Below are positions 1 to 7,680 of a stretch of DNA of 35,887 nucleotides, in pieces (position 1 is the stretch's first letter; the number at the start of each line of letters is the position of its first letter). The DNA is from Burkholderiales bacterium (GTDB taxonomy: Bacteria; Pseudomonadota; Gammaproteobacteria; Burkholderiales; Burkholderiaceae_C): contig CANFNE010000002.1 of assembly GCA_947448105.1 (NCBI GenBank), forward strand, positions 1-35,887, given 5' to 3'. The notes beneath the pieces are model-generated. The model saw only the letters and a program-made list of their open reading frames with translations. It did not search any database and had not been told where the DNA came from. The position numbers and the translations under genes were made by a program.

Positions 1-420
1 ATCAACCTGCCGTTTTACGTGTTTGGCTGGCGCAGGCTGGGGCGGGTGTTCACGCTCAAGACCTTCGCGGCCGTGGCCTTGCTGTCGGTGTACGTGGAGG
101 TGCTGCCGCACTGGATCGGCTTTAGCCACCTGAACGCCGCTTTTGGCGCTGTCATGGCCGGTCTGCTGGCAGGCACGGGTATTCTGATTTTGATCCGCCA
201 TGGCGCCAGCCTGGGCGGCGTCACGATCACCGCCATCTATTTGCAAAAGACGCGCGGCTGGCGCGCCGGTAATGTGCAAATGGCCGTGGACTTGGTCATC
301 TTGCTGGCCGCCTTTGCCGCCACCGACCCACGCACAGCGCTGCTCTCGCTCTTGGGCGCGGTGGCGGTGAACCTGGTGATTGGTGTGAACCACCGGACGG
401 ACCGGTATTACGGGGTTTAA
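1..420 (+). CDS. YitT family membrane protein, 5' truncated by window edge
   Basis: Frame 1 is open from base 1 (INLPFYVFGWRRLGRVFTLKT...). Hydrophobic segments and a GVTITAIYLQKT-type motif resemble YitT/DUF161 proteins. Stop TAA at 418-420. Confidence 0.75.
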   Translation: MNLPFYVFGWRRLGRVFTLKTFAAVALLSVYVEVLPHWIGFSHLNAAFGAVMAGLLAGTGILILIRHGASLGGVTITAIYLQKTRGWRAGNVQMAVDLVILLAAFAATDPRTALLSLLGAVAVNLVIGVNHRTDRYYGV

Positions 421-449
421 GCCTCAGGTAGGCGAATGAAGCCCAACAA

Positions 450-1166
450 TTACACCCCGTAGCGCTCCCGGTACGCCTGCACCCGCGCCCGATGTTCGCC
501 CATGGCGTTGTCGGTTTGGGCACCCAAGTAGCCCAGCAAGTCCGAGAGTTCGGCGATGGCGCATACCTGCAGGCCTTCAACGCTACGCACGTATTGCACG
601 GCGCTGTAGGGCACGTCTTTGGTCGAGCCGTCGGCCTGTTTTTCGGTGGCCATTTCCTGGCGGTCCAGGGCGATGGCTACCGCGTGGGGTGTGGCGCCCG
701 CCGCCTTGATCAGCGCAATCGACTCGCGCGCAGCGGTGCCTGCGCTCATCACGTCGTCGATGATCAGCACCCGTCCCTGGAGCGGCGCGCCCACCAGGCT
801 GCCGCCTTCGCCGTGGTCTTTGGCTTCCTTGCGGTTGTAGGCAAACGGCACGTTGCGGCCCAGGCGCGCGAGCTCAATGGCCACGGCCGCGCCCAGCGGA
901 ATGCCCTTGTAGGCGGGGCCAAAAATCATGTCAAATTCAATGCCGCTTGCCAGCAGGCGCTGGGCATAAAATTGCGCGAGCCGCCCGAGTTTGGCGCCGT
1001 CGTCAAACAGGCCGGCGTTGAAAAAATACGGGCTTTGGCGACCGGCCTTGGTGGTGAATTCACCAAAGCGCAACACGCCACACGCTACCGCAAACGCCAC
1101 AAACTCTTGTGCCAGATTGGGGGTCGCACTTGCTGCGTTCAGGGCGTTCGGGCCACTATCAACCAT
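450..1166 (-). CDS. pyrE: Orotate phosphoribosyltransferase
   Basis: FGEFTTKAGRQSPYFFNAGLFDDG, FDMIFGPAYKGIPLGAAVA and the PRPP-binding motif VLIIDDVMSAGTA are typical of PyrE. Start chosen at MVDSGPNA (ATG at 1166) with upstream AAGGA. Confidence 0.95.
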   Translation of the reverse strand: MVDSGPNALNAASATPNLAQEFVAFAVACGVLRFGEFTTKAGRQSPYFFNAGLFDDGAKLGRLAQFYAQRLLASGIEFDMIFGPAYKGIPLGAAVAIELARLGRNVPFAYNRKEAKDHGEGGSLVGAPLQGRVLIIDDVMSAGTAARESIALIKAAGATPHAVAIALDRQEMATEKQADGSTKDVPYSAVQYVRSVEGLQVCAIAELSDLLGYLGAQTDNAMGEHRARVQAYRERYGV

Positions 1167-1176
1167 GGGGAATTCC

Positions 1177-1968
1177 TTGTTCAAATTAAGCAGCCTTAAC
1201 CTCAACGGCATCCGTTCGGCCACCAGCAAAGGGCTGGAGCCCTGGCTGGCGCAACTGCAGCCGGATTGTATTTGTGTGCAAGAAGTCAAAGCCCAGGCCG
1301 ACGACGTGGCGGGCAAGTTCGAGAACCTGGCCGACCTGAACGGCTACTTTCACTTTGCCGAGAAAAAGGGCTACTCAGGCGTGGGCGTGTACACCCGCCA
1401 CGCGCCCAGCGACGTGGTGGTGGGCTACGGCTCGGGCGAGTTTGACGCCGAGGGCCGCTACGTGGAACTGCGCTTTGACACGCCCGCGCGCAAGCGCTCC
1501 ATCATCAGCGCCTATTTTCCGAGTGGCTCGTCGGGCGAAGAGCGCCAGCTGGCCAAATACCGCTTTCTGGCCGAGTTCTACCCGCACCTCACCGCGCTCA
1601 AAGGCCAGCGCGAATTTGTGCTGTGCGGCGACATCAATATCGCGCACCAGGAAATCGACCTGAAAAACTTCAAGGGCAACAAAAAGAACTCCGGCTTTTT
1701 GCCCGAGGAGCGCGCCTGGATGACGCAGTTGCTAAACGAGGCCGGCCTGGTGGACGTCTACCGCCAGTTAGAGCCCACCGCCACCGACGCCGCCTACACC
1801 TGGTGGAGCAACCGCGGCCAGGCCTATGCCAAGAACGTGGGCTGGCGCCTGGACTACCACCTGGCCACGCCACTGCTTGCGGCTGGCGCGCGCCAACACG
1901 CCATTTACAAGGACGTGAAGTTCTCGGACCACGCGCCCATCACCATTGACTACGACTGGGCGGCCTGA
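1177..1968 (+). CDS. xth: Exodeoxyribonuclease III (AP endonuclease, EEP superfamily)
   Basis: FKLSSLNLNGIRSA..., CVQEVKAQ, CGDINIAHQEIDLKN, WRLDYHLAT and SDHAPITIDY are ExoIII motifs. Probable TTG start at 1177 preceded by GGGGA; alternative in-frame ATG at 1165. Confidence 0.93.
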   Translation: MFKLSSLNLNGIRSATSKGLEPWLAQLQPDCICVQEVKAQADDVAGKFENLADLNGYFHFAEKKGYSGVGVYTRHAPSDVVVGYGSGEFDAEGRYVELRFDTPARKRSIISAYFPSGSSGEERQLAKYRFLAEFYPHLTALKGQREFVLCGDINIAHQEIDLKNFKGNKKNSGFLPEERAWMTQLLNEAGLVDVYRQLEPTATDAAYTWWSNRGQAYAKNVGWRLDYHLATPLLAAGARQHAIYKDVKFSDHAPITIDYDWAA

Positions 1969-1982
1969 ATCGGGTATAAACC

Positions 1983-1998
1983 GTACAGACAGTACAGA
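1983..1998. repeat. Tandem GTACAGA repeats (9-nt period), candidate operator of the downstream antitoxin
   Basis: GTACAGA at 1983-1989 and again at 1992-1998, just upstream of the SD AGGAGG (2002-2007) and ATG 2013. Confidence 0.45.
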
Positions 1999-2012
1999 TA
2001 TAGGAGGTTTTC

Positions 2013-2279
2013 ATGGCAATCCCTGAGAGCTACGGCCTGGAGCAAGCGCGCATCCAGCTGCCCCACCTCGTGGCCGAAGCCCATGCGGGATTCAGCAGCG
2101 TAATTACCAAGCACGGCAAGCCTTATGCGGCCATCGTGCCGGTGCAAGGCCTGGCGGCGCTCGCTCCGGCCGAGGCTGGCGCCGATCTGCTGTCCTTGCG
2201 CGGTACGGGACGTGGCCTGTGGGGCGCGGATGTGGGCCAAACCGTGGCCGACTTGCGCAACGAGTGGAACGGGGCCTGA
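2013..2279 (+). CDS. Type II antitoxin, Phd/YefM-like
   Basis: YGLEQARIQLPHLVAEAHAGFSSVITKHGKPYAAIVP matches the Phd/YefM N-terminal pattern. Strong SD. Abuts a PIN-domain gene. Confidence 0.85.
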   Translation: MAIPESYGLEQARIQLPHLVAEAHAGFSSVITKHGKPYAAIVPVQGLAALAPAEAGADLLSLRGTGRGLWGADVGQTVADLRNEWNGA

Positions 2280-2747
2280 ATGGCCGCTACCCCACCGCGT
2301 CTGTGGGCGGGGCTGCCCCAGGGTGCCACGGTGCTGGTGGACACGGCGCCATTTGTCTATTTGCTCGAATCGCATCCGCAGTTTGCCGACCGCTTTGTCG
2401 GCCTGTTTGAAGCGGCGGCCCGGGGGCACTTGGCGATTGCGCTGTCCACCATCACGCTGGCCGAGGTGTTGACCGGCCCCTTCAAAGCGGGTCAAACCGC
2501 GCTGGCCAAACGCTACGAGAAAGCGCTTTTGCAATACCGGGTGGTGGACGCATCCGCGCCGATTGCCGCACTGGCGGCACAGTTGCGCGCCCAGTACCGG
2601 CTCAAACTACCCGACGCCTTGCAACTGGCCACGGCGCTGGACATTGGCGCGGCGGCCCTGGTCAGCCACGACCGTGATTTTTCGCAGGTCACGGGCCTGG
2701 ACATCTTGACCGGCGACGCTATGGCGCCCCAGCAAGGCGGACTTTGA
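2280..2747 (+). CDS. PIN-domain toxin (VapC-like ribonuclease)
   Basis: PIN acidic motifs VLVDTAPFVYLLE, STITLAEVL, LPDALQLATALDIGAAALVSHDRDF. ATG directly follows the antitoxin TGA. Confidence 0.88.
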   Translation: MAATPPRLWAGLPQGATVLVDTAPFVYLLESHPQFADRFVGLFEAAARGHLAIALSTITLAEVLTGPFKAGQTALAKRYEKALLQYRVVDASAPIAALAAQLRAQYRLKLPDALQLATALDIGAAALVSHDRDFSQVTGLDILTGDAMAPQQGGL

Positions 2748-4138
2748 CCTTAACCCCACCGATTACCAAGGCCAGCGACGCAGTCGCCTGGCTCCACGCC
2801 CAAGGCATTGCCCGGGTGGAAGTGGTGTTTGCCGACCTGACCAGCGTGGCGCGAGGCAAGCTGATGGACACAGAGAGCTTCGTCCAGGCCCTGGGCGCCA
2901 AGCTGCCCACGCTGCTGCTCGGGCTCACGGTCACGGGCGGCGAGCCGCCCGACGTGTTCAAACGCCTGTTTCCGCCCAGCTTTCCGGACATGGCGCTGCG
3001 GCCGGACTGGCGCACCCTGGTGCGCTGCCCCCTCTCACGCGTGCCCACGGCCACGGTGGTTTGCGATTTGGACGCGCGCTTTCGCGCCGCCGACGGCCAC
3101 GCCGACTACGCGGTGGCCGATCTGTCGCCCCGGCAACTGCTGGCGCGCACCTTGGCACGCCTTCAAGATGCGGGCTACCGGGCACTGGTGGCGCCCGAGC
3201 TGGAGTTCTTTTTGGTGCACCCCGCGCGCGACGCCCAAGGCGGCTTGCAGGTGGCGCACGGCATGTCGGGCACCGTGCCGCACATCGAGAGTTCGCACGA
3301 CCTGGCGTCCGCCGAAACAGCGCAGACCTTTGCGCCCTTTTTTGACGCACTGTGGGCGGCCTGCGAAGCGCAAGGCGTTCCCATCGCGGGCTACGGCCAC
3401 GAGTCGGCGACCGGGCAGTATGAAGTCAACTTCCGTCCAGGGGAGCCGCTGGCGCAGGCCGACGCGGTGTTTCGCTTCAAGCGCCTGGCGCGCGAAATAG
3501 CGAGGCGCCACGGCTGCCAGGCGACCTTTATGGCCAAGCCCTACCTGAACGAGCCTGGCACCGGCATGCACTGGCATATCAGCCTGAGCGACGCGAACGG
3601 CCACAACGCATTCACCGCCCCAGACGGCAGCGCACACCCGCGCCTGGCGCACTTTATTGGCGGCTGGCAGGCGTCGGCCTCCGGCGCCATGGCGATGCTG
3701 GCGCCCTATGCGCATTCCTACTTGCGCATTGCCCGCCCCGACGCGTCTCCGGCAAGTGCCGACTGGGGCTTTGATGACCGCAGGGTGGCATTTCGCATTC
3801 CCCCGTCTGACCCGGCCAACCGCCGCCTGGAACACCGCCTGCCCGGCGGCGACGCCAATCCCTATCTGGCGCTGGCGCTGATGGTGGGCACCGGCCTGAT
3901 TGGCATGCAGCAGCAACTCAAGCCCAGCGCTGCGCATGGCAGCGGTACACCGCCACCCACTGCGCCCTTGCCTCCAAACCTGGACGAGGCGCTGGTGGCC
4001 TTAGAAAACTGCCCACTTTTGGGCGAGGTGTTTGGAGCCGGTTTTATCGGCCTGTACGCCATGGTCAAGCGCCACGAGTTGACCGAGCAGGCGGCAGACG
4101 CGGACTTTGCGCTGCGGCATTTGCTGGCGCGCAGTTAA
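2744..4138 (+). CDS. Glutamine synthetase family protein (gamma-glutamyl-amine ligase-like)
   Basis: VEVVFADLTSVARGKLM, APELEFFLV, GQYEVNFRPGEPLAQAD, CQATFMAKPYLNEPGTGMHWHISL, NRRLEHRLPGGDANPYLALAL. TTG start at 2744 overlaps the PIN toxin stop. Confidence 0.88.
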   Translation: MTLTPPITKASDAVAWLHAQGIARVEVVFADLTSVARGKLMDTESFVQALGAKLPTLLLGLTVTGGEPPDVFKRLFPPSFPDMALRPDWRTLVRCPLSRVPTATVVCDLDARFRAADGHADYAVADLSPRQLLARTLARLQDAGYRALVAPELEFFLVHPARDAQGGLQVAHGMSGTVPHIESSHDLASAETAQTFAPFFDALWAACEAQGVPIAGYGHESATGQYEVNFRPGEPLAQADAVFRFKRLAREIARRHGCQATFMAKPYLNEPGTGMHWHISLSDANGHNAFTAPDGSAHPRLAHFIGGWQASASGAMAMLAPYAHSYLRIARPDASPASADWGFDDRRVAFRIPPSDPANRRLEHRLPGGDANPYLALALMVGTGLIGMQQQLKPSAAHGSGTPPPTAPLPPNLDEALVALENCPLLGEVFGAGFIGLYAMVKRHELTEQAADADFALRHLLARS

Positions 4139-4141
4139 GCG

Positions 4142-5485
4142 CTATCGATCCAGGCCGCTTTGGGCCTGCAAAAGCGCCGCCTCCATTTCCGCAAACAAGG
4201 GGCGTGCGGCGGGCAAGTCGCCCAGGCAGCACGCTTGCAGCGTTTTCAGTTGGGCCAGCAGTGGCTGCAGCGCAGCGGGCGCGTCAACACGCTCCAGCAG
4301 CTCTTCGAGCAAACAGCCAAAAGCGCGGGCTTCGAGCTGCTGCAGCTTTTCCCCTAAGGCCACGTCCTCAAACGGGTACAAGGACGCCGCGCCAAAGTCC
4401 CCCAACGTGGCCTGGCCGTGTGGGGAGGTCAGCGTGTTGTGCGCATACAAGTCACCGTGTATCACGCCCTGGCCGTGCAGGTGGCGCGCCGCAGACGCCA
4501 TGCCCGTGGCAATGCGCAGGGCGGTGGCCAGGTCAAAGCGGCGCTCTGCGGCATAGATGTCGCGGGTGCAGCTGTCCAGGCTGGGCGGGCCGGCCAGGTT
4601 TGTGCATGCGGCGTCCATCAAGTCCATCACCAGGCCGTCGATGCCCTGCGGGTGGGCACTGACGCGGCCACGCACGGGAATCAGGTGCGCGTGGCGCCCG
4701 CCGCGCAGGCAGGCCGCCATTTCCGAGCGCGGCAGACCGTCGCTGGTCATCGCGCCCTTGAACAACTTGACCGCCGTGGCTTGGGCTGCGCCGTCTGCGA
4801 AATGCGTGGCACGGTAGATCACGCCCGAAGCGCCCTCGCCCAGCAACTCGTGCAAATGCAGTGCTGACCAGGCAATGTCGGGCAGCGCCGCGCCGCCTTG
4901 CGCCAAGGCCTGCTCTTCCAGCGCCGCACAAAAAGGGTTGCCCGCAAAAGCCAGCCAGGCCAGGCGCGGCATGTCCAAGAGCCACGCCGGCAGGACCGTC
5001 AGCCCATTGGCGGCAATGCGCAGCAGCTCCAGCCGCTGGCAAGCGGCCAAGGATGGCGGCAAGGCGCGCAAGCGGTTGCCTGCGAGCATGAGCTTTTGCA
5101 AGTGCGCGCATTGACCAATGGACTCGGGAAGCTCGGTAATCTGGTTGTCGGTGAGGGTCAGCCAGCGCAGCAACGGGGGCAGCGACTGCGCGCTCACGCT
5201 GCGGATTTGGTTGGCCTTGAAACCGACCATGCGCAAGCTCTGGCACTGCCCCAGCACCGGTGGCAATTCGGTGAACTGGTTGTCCGAGCAAAACAGGATG
5301 CGCAGCTTGTGCAGGCGCGGCAAATCGTCTGGCAGCGCGCGCAGGGCGTTGCCCGACAGATCCAAGACCTCAAGGTGGTCTGCGAGCTGGTAAAGCGCAG
5401 TAGGGAATTCGGTGAGTGCCGCGTTGATCGCCACCCGCGGGAGGCCGGCCAGTGCGCCAGCGCGCAGTTGTTCAAGCGTGTGCAT
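4142..5485 (-). CDS. Leucine-rich-repeat protein with C-terminal protein-kinase-like domain
   Basis: About seven ~23-aa LRRs (LEVLDLSGNALRALPDDL, LRILFCSDNQFTELPPVL, LRWLTLTDNQITELPESI, LQKLMLAGNRLRALPPSL, LELLRIAANGLTVLPAWL...), followed by kinase motifs GEGASGVIYRA, AVKLFKG, VIHGDLYAHNTL, LGDFGAAS. Confidence 0.92.
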   Translation of the reverse strand: MHTLEQLRAGALAGLPRVAINAALTEFPTALYQLADHLEVLDLSGNALRALPDDLPRLHKLRILFCSDNQFTELPPVLGQCQSLRMVGFKANQIRSVSAQSLPPLLRWLTLTDNQITELPESIGQCAHLQKLMLAGNRLRALPPSLAACQRLELLRIAANGLTVLPAWLLDMPRLAWLAFAGNPFCAALEEQALAQGGAALPDIAWSALHLHELLGEGASGVIYRATHFADGAAQATAVKLFKGAMTSDGLPRSEMAACLRGGRHAHLIPVRGRVSAHPQGIDGLVMDLMDAACTNLAGPPSLDSCTRDIYAAERRFDLATALRIATGMASAARHLHGQGVIHGDLYAHNTLTSPHGQATLGDFGAASLYPFEDVALGEKLQQLEARAFGCLLEELLERVDAPAALQPLLAQLKTLQACCLGDLPAARPLFAEMEAALLQAQSGLDR

Positions 5486-5531
5486 CAGCCTAGCTTAACC
5501 CGGGCGCCCGGCGCGGCACGCGAGCGGCGTT

Positions 5532-5777
5532 TCAGGTGATTTTGAAGACGGTGCGCACCGTGGCCGCGCCGCGCTTTTCTTCAAACACCGTCCATTGTTT
5601 GATGCCTTTGACCAGCACCTGGGTGCTGATGTCTTTGAGGACGGCTTTGGTCTTGCGCTTTTCGGTGAGCCAGTCTTGGACGTGCGCGTAGGTGTGGCCG
5701 GGCGCACCCGTGGGCACGAGCAGGGTTTTGCCAGCCACGCTGCCCATCGACTGCACGGTGATTTCGGTGGCAGGCAT
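5532..5777 (-). CDS. Small conserved-looking hypothetical protein (81 aa)
   Basis: Open 81-codon frame starting MPATEITVQSMGSVAGKTLLVPTGAPGHTYAHVQDWL. No competing better ORF on the other strand. No family recognised. Confidence 0.55.
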   Translation of the reverse strand: MPATEITVQSMGSVAGKTLLVPTGAPGHTYAHVQDWLTEKRKTKAVLKDISTQVLVKGIKQWTVFEEKRGAATVRTVFKIT

Positions 5778-5861
5778 CAGCGCAGCGCTGCGCGCAGGCA
5801 GTAGGTTTGGGGGTTGTGGGGCACGGCGGTTCCTGAAAGCGCGGCCAAGCCAGCCGCGCCC

Positions 5862-6539
5862 CTATTGTGGTGCGCTGCTGGGCTGCGCCCCATCCTGCGC
5901 CTGCACCTCTGGCTGCGGCGCGTCACGCCACTGCAGGTACCAAAAAGCGGCCACTGCCAGGGCCAGGGCCAGCGCAACCGACCACCAGGCCCGCGCAATG
6001 CCCTGAGAAGGTTTGCCCTGCTTGAACCCCGTGACCATGGCGCGCGGCAGGTTTTCGCGGTGCAGCACGCTGGCCACGGCCACACCGGCAAGGTGCACAC
6101 CCACCAATACCAGCATGGCGTTACCCACAACTTCATGCACCTCTTCCAGCCAGTCGCCACCGAGTTCGTTGTAGACCGCGTAACCGCTGGCCACGATGGC
6201 GGCGCCCACGAGCAGCATCAGCACAATCGCCACGGCGCCTGCGGGGTTGTGGCCGATGTAGTGCGCCGGGCGCCCCGCCACCATGCCTTTGACGTAGCTG
6301 CGCACCGCAGACGGAGAGCGCACAAAGCTGCCAAAGCGCGCGTAGCGCGTGCCCAGCACGCCCCAGACCAACCGAAAGGCGATCAGCCCGCCCATGGTGT
6401 AGCCCAGGGTGACGTGCAGCAGGCGCCAGCTTTCGCTCTCGGCGCTGAGGTAGGCGCCGGCAAAACACAGCGCCAGCAGCCAGTGGAAGGTGCGCACGGG
6501 GGCGTCCCAGACGAGGATTTTGGAATCAGAAGGAGTCAT
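5862..6539 (-). CDS. Cytochrome b561/b6-type membrane cytochrome b
   Basis: KILVWDAPVRTFHWLLALCFAGAYLS..., LLHVTLGYTMGGLIAFRLVWGVLGTRYARF and EEVHEVVGNAMLVLVGVHLAGV carry the heme-ligand His-containing TM helices of this family. Confidence 0.92.
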   Translation of the reverse strand: MTPSDSKILVWDAPVRTFHWLLALCFAGAYLSAESESWRLLHVTLGYTMGGLIAFRLVWGVLGTRYARFGSFVRSPSAVRSYVKGMVAGRPAHYIGHNPAGAVAIVLMLLVGAAIVASGYAVYNELGGDWLEEVHEVVGNAMLVLVGVHLAGVAVASVLHRENLPRAMVTGFKQGKPSQGIARAWWSVALALALAVAAFWYLQWRDAPQPEVQAQDGAQPSSAPQ

Positions 6540-6569
6540 GTATTTCCTGTTATTTCGCCCGCAAGCGGC

Positions 6570-7055
6570 TTATTTGGGGATGCGCACTTCGTGCTCGTTG
6601 AAATTGCCCTCGGCAGCGTGGCCATGGCATGCGCCGCAGTTGGCCGCGCCGCCCACCGAGGCGCGCTTGAACACGCTGGCGCTCACCTCGTCGTGCTGGC
6701 GCACGAACCAACTTGACTTGCTGATGCGGTTGTCAGGCGGCGCCTCGCTCATGCGCCGACCGGTGCCCGCATTGGCCTGAAGCCAGGCGCTGATTTGCTT
6801 GGCTGTGGCAGCGTCGAGCGAGGCGTCGGTGCCAAAGTGCTTGGGCAGATTGGACATGAGCTGCTGCCACGACTGGGCTGGCAGCATGGCCGCCGGGTAC
6901 GCGATGTGGCATGCGGCGCACTCGGTTTTATAAAGGGGCAAAGGGGCCGGGTTGGACCGGCCGAAGTCGGCATGGGCGGCGCTGGCAAAGCCCAAGGCGG
7001 CCAAGGCTGTCAGCAAGGCGGCGCGCAGGCGTACAGGGCTGGTGTGTTTTGTCAT
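6570..7055 (-). CDS. Diheme cytochrome c (DHC-like)
   Basis: Signal peptide (LLTALAALGFASAAHA) and two CxxCH sites (CAACH, CGACH). Lies between the cytochrome b and DUF1924 genes. Start ATG at 7055. Confidence 0.9.
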   Translation of the reverse strand: MTKHTSPVRLRAALLTALAALGFASAAHADFGRSNPAPLPLYKTECAACHIAYPAAMLPAQSWQQLMSNLPKHFGTDASLDAATAKQISAWLQANAGTGRRMSEAPPDNRISKSSWFVRQHDEVSASVFKRASVGGAANCGACHGHAAEGNFNEHEVRIPK

Positions 7056-7072
7056 GGGTATCTTTCTTGAAC

Positions 7073-7528
7073 TTAGGGTTTGAGCGTGAGGAGCCAGGCG
7101 ATCACATCGGCTTTTTCGCTCGCGCTGCATTCGCGGCCGACCACGTCGTTGCAGTTGCGGCGGAACCACTTCTCGGTTTTTGCGGCGTCGGTAAAGCGTT
7201 CGGGGTTGGCGGCGGGCGCCATGGGCCGGATGGTTTTGCCGGTGCTGGCATGCTTGCCGTCCACCGTGGGTTTGGCCGTGTGGCAAGAGGAACAAGACCA
7301 GTCGTGCCCGAGCTTGGAGGTGAAGAACTCTTGGCCGCGCGCGGGCTGCGGCGTTTGACCCGACTGCACGGCGTAGCTTGCGAGTTGCTCGGTAGCGTTG
7401 AGCGCATGCGCGGGCAGCGCGACGGCGCCTGCGGCCAAGGCCAAAGCGGCAGCGCCCCGCGCAACAAGCCCACGACGCCCTGGTGGCCAAGAGGCGGTCA
7501 AAGAAAACGCAAAGGGGAAAAGTGGCAT
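7073..7528 (-). CDS. DUF1924 / sphaeroides heme protein (SHP)-like monoheme cytochrome c
   Basis: Signal peptide, CSSCH heme site, KHASTGKTIRPMAPAANPERFTDAAKTEKWFRRNCNDVVGRECSASEKADVIAWLLTL. Start ATG at 7528. Confidence 0.88.
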   Translation of the reverse strand: MPLFPFAFSLTASWPPGRRGLVARGAAALALAAGAVALPAHALNATEQLASYAVQSGQTPQPARGQEFFTSKLGHDWSCSSCHTAKPTVDGKHASTGKTIRPMAPAANPERFTDAAKTEKWFRRNCNDVVGRECSASEKADVIAWLLTLKP

Positions 7529-7601
7529 AGAGGCTCCTTGGTGTGCATGGTGGCATACGCAGATTAAGGACATGTAAAGCCCTTCGCCACCCCAAAAAGC
7601 A

Positions 7602-7643
7602 AACAAGGGTGCGAAATGCACGCATGCACTTCGCACCCTTGTT
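7602..7643 (-). terminator. Rho-independent terminator of the liv operon
   Basis: 19-nt arms AACAAGGGTGCGAAATGCA / TGCACTTCGCACCCTTGTT (one mismatch) around a CGCA loop. On the minus strand it is followed by TTGCTTTTTGG, downstream of livF. Confidence 0.75.
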
Positions 7644-7680
7644 GGGCCAAAACACCGCCTTTGGGCGGCGCTGGTCGGGC

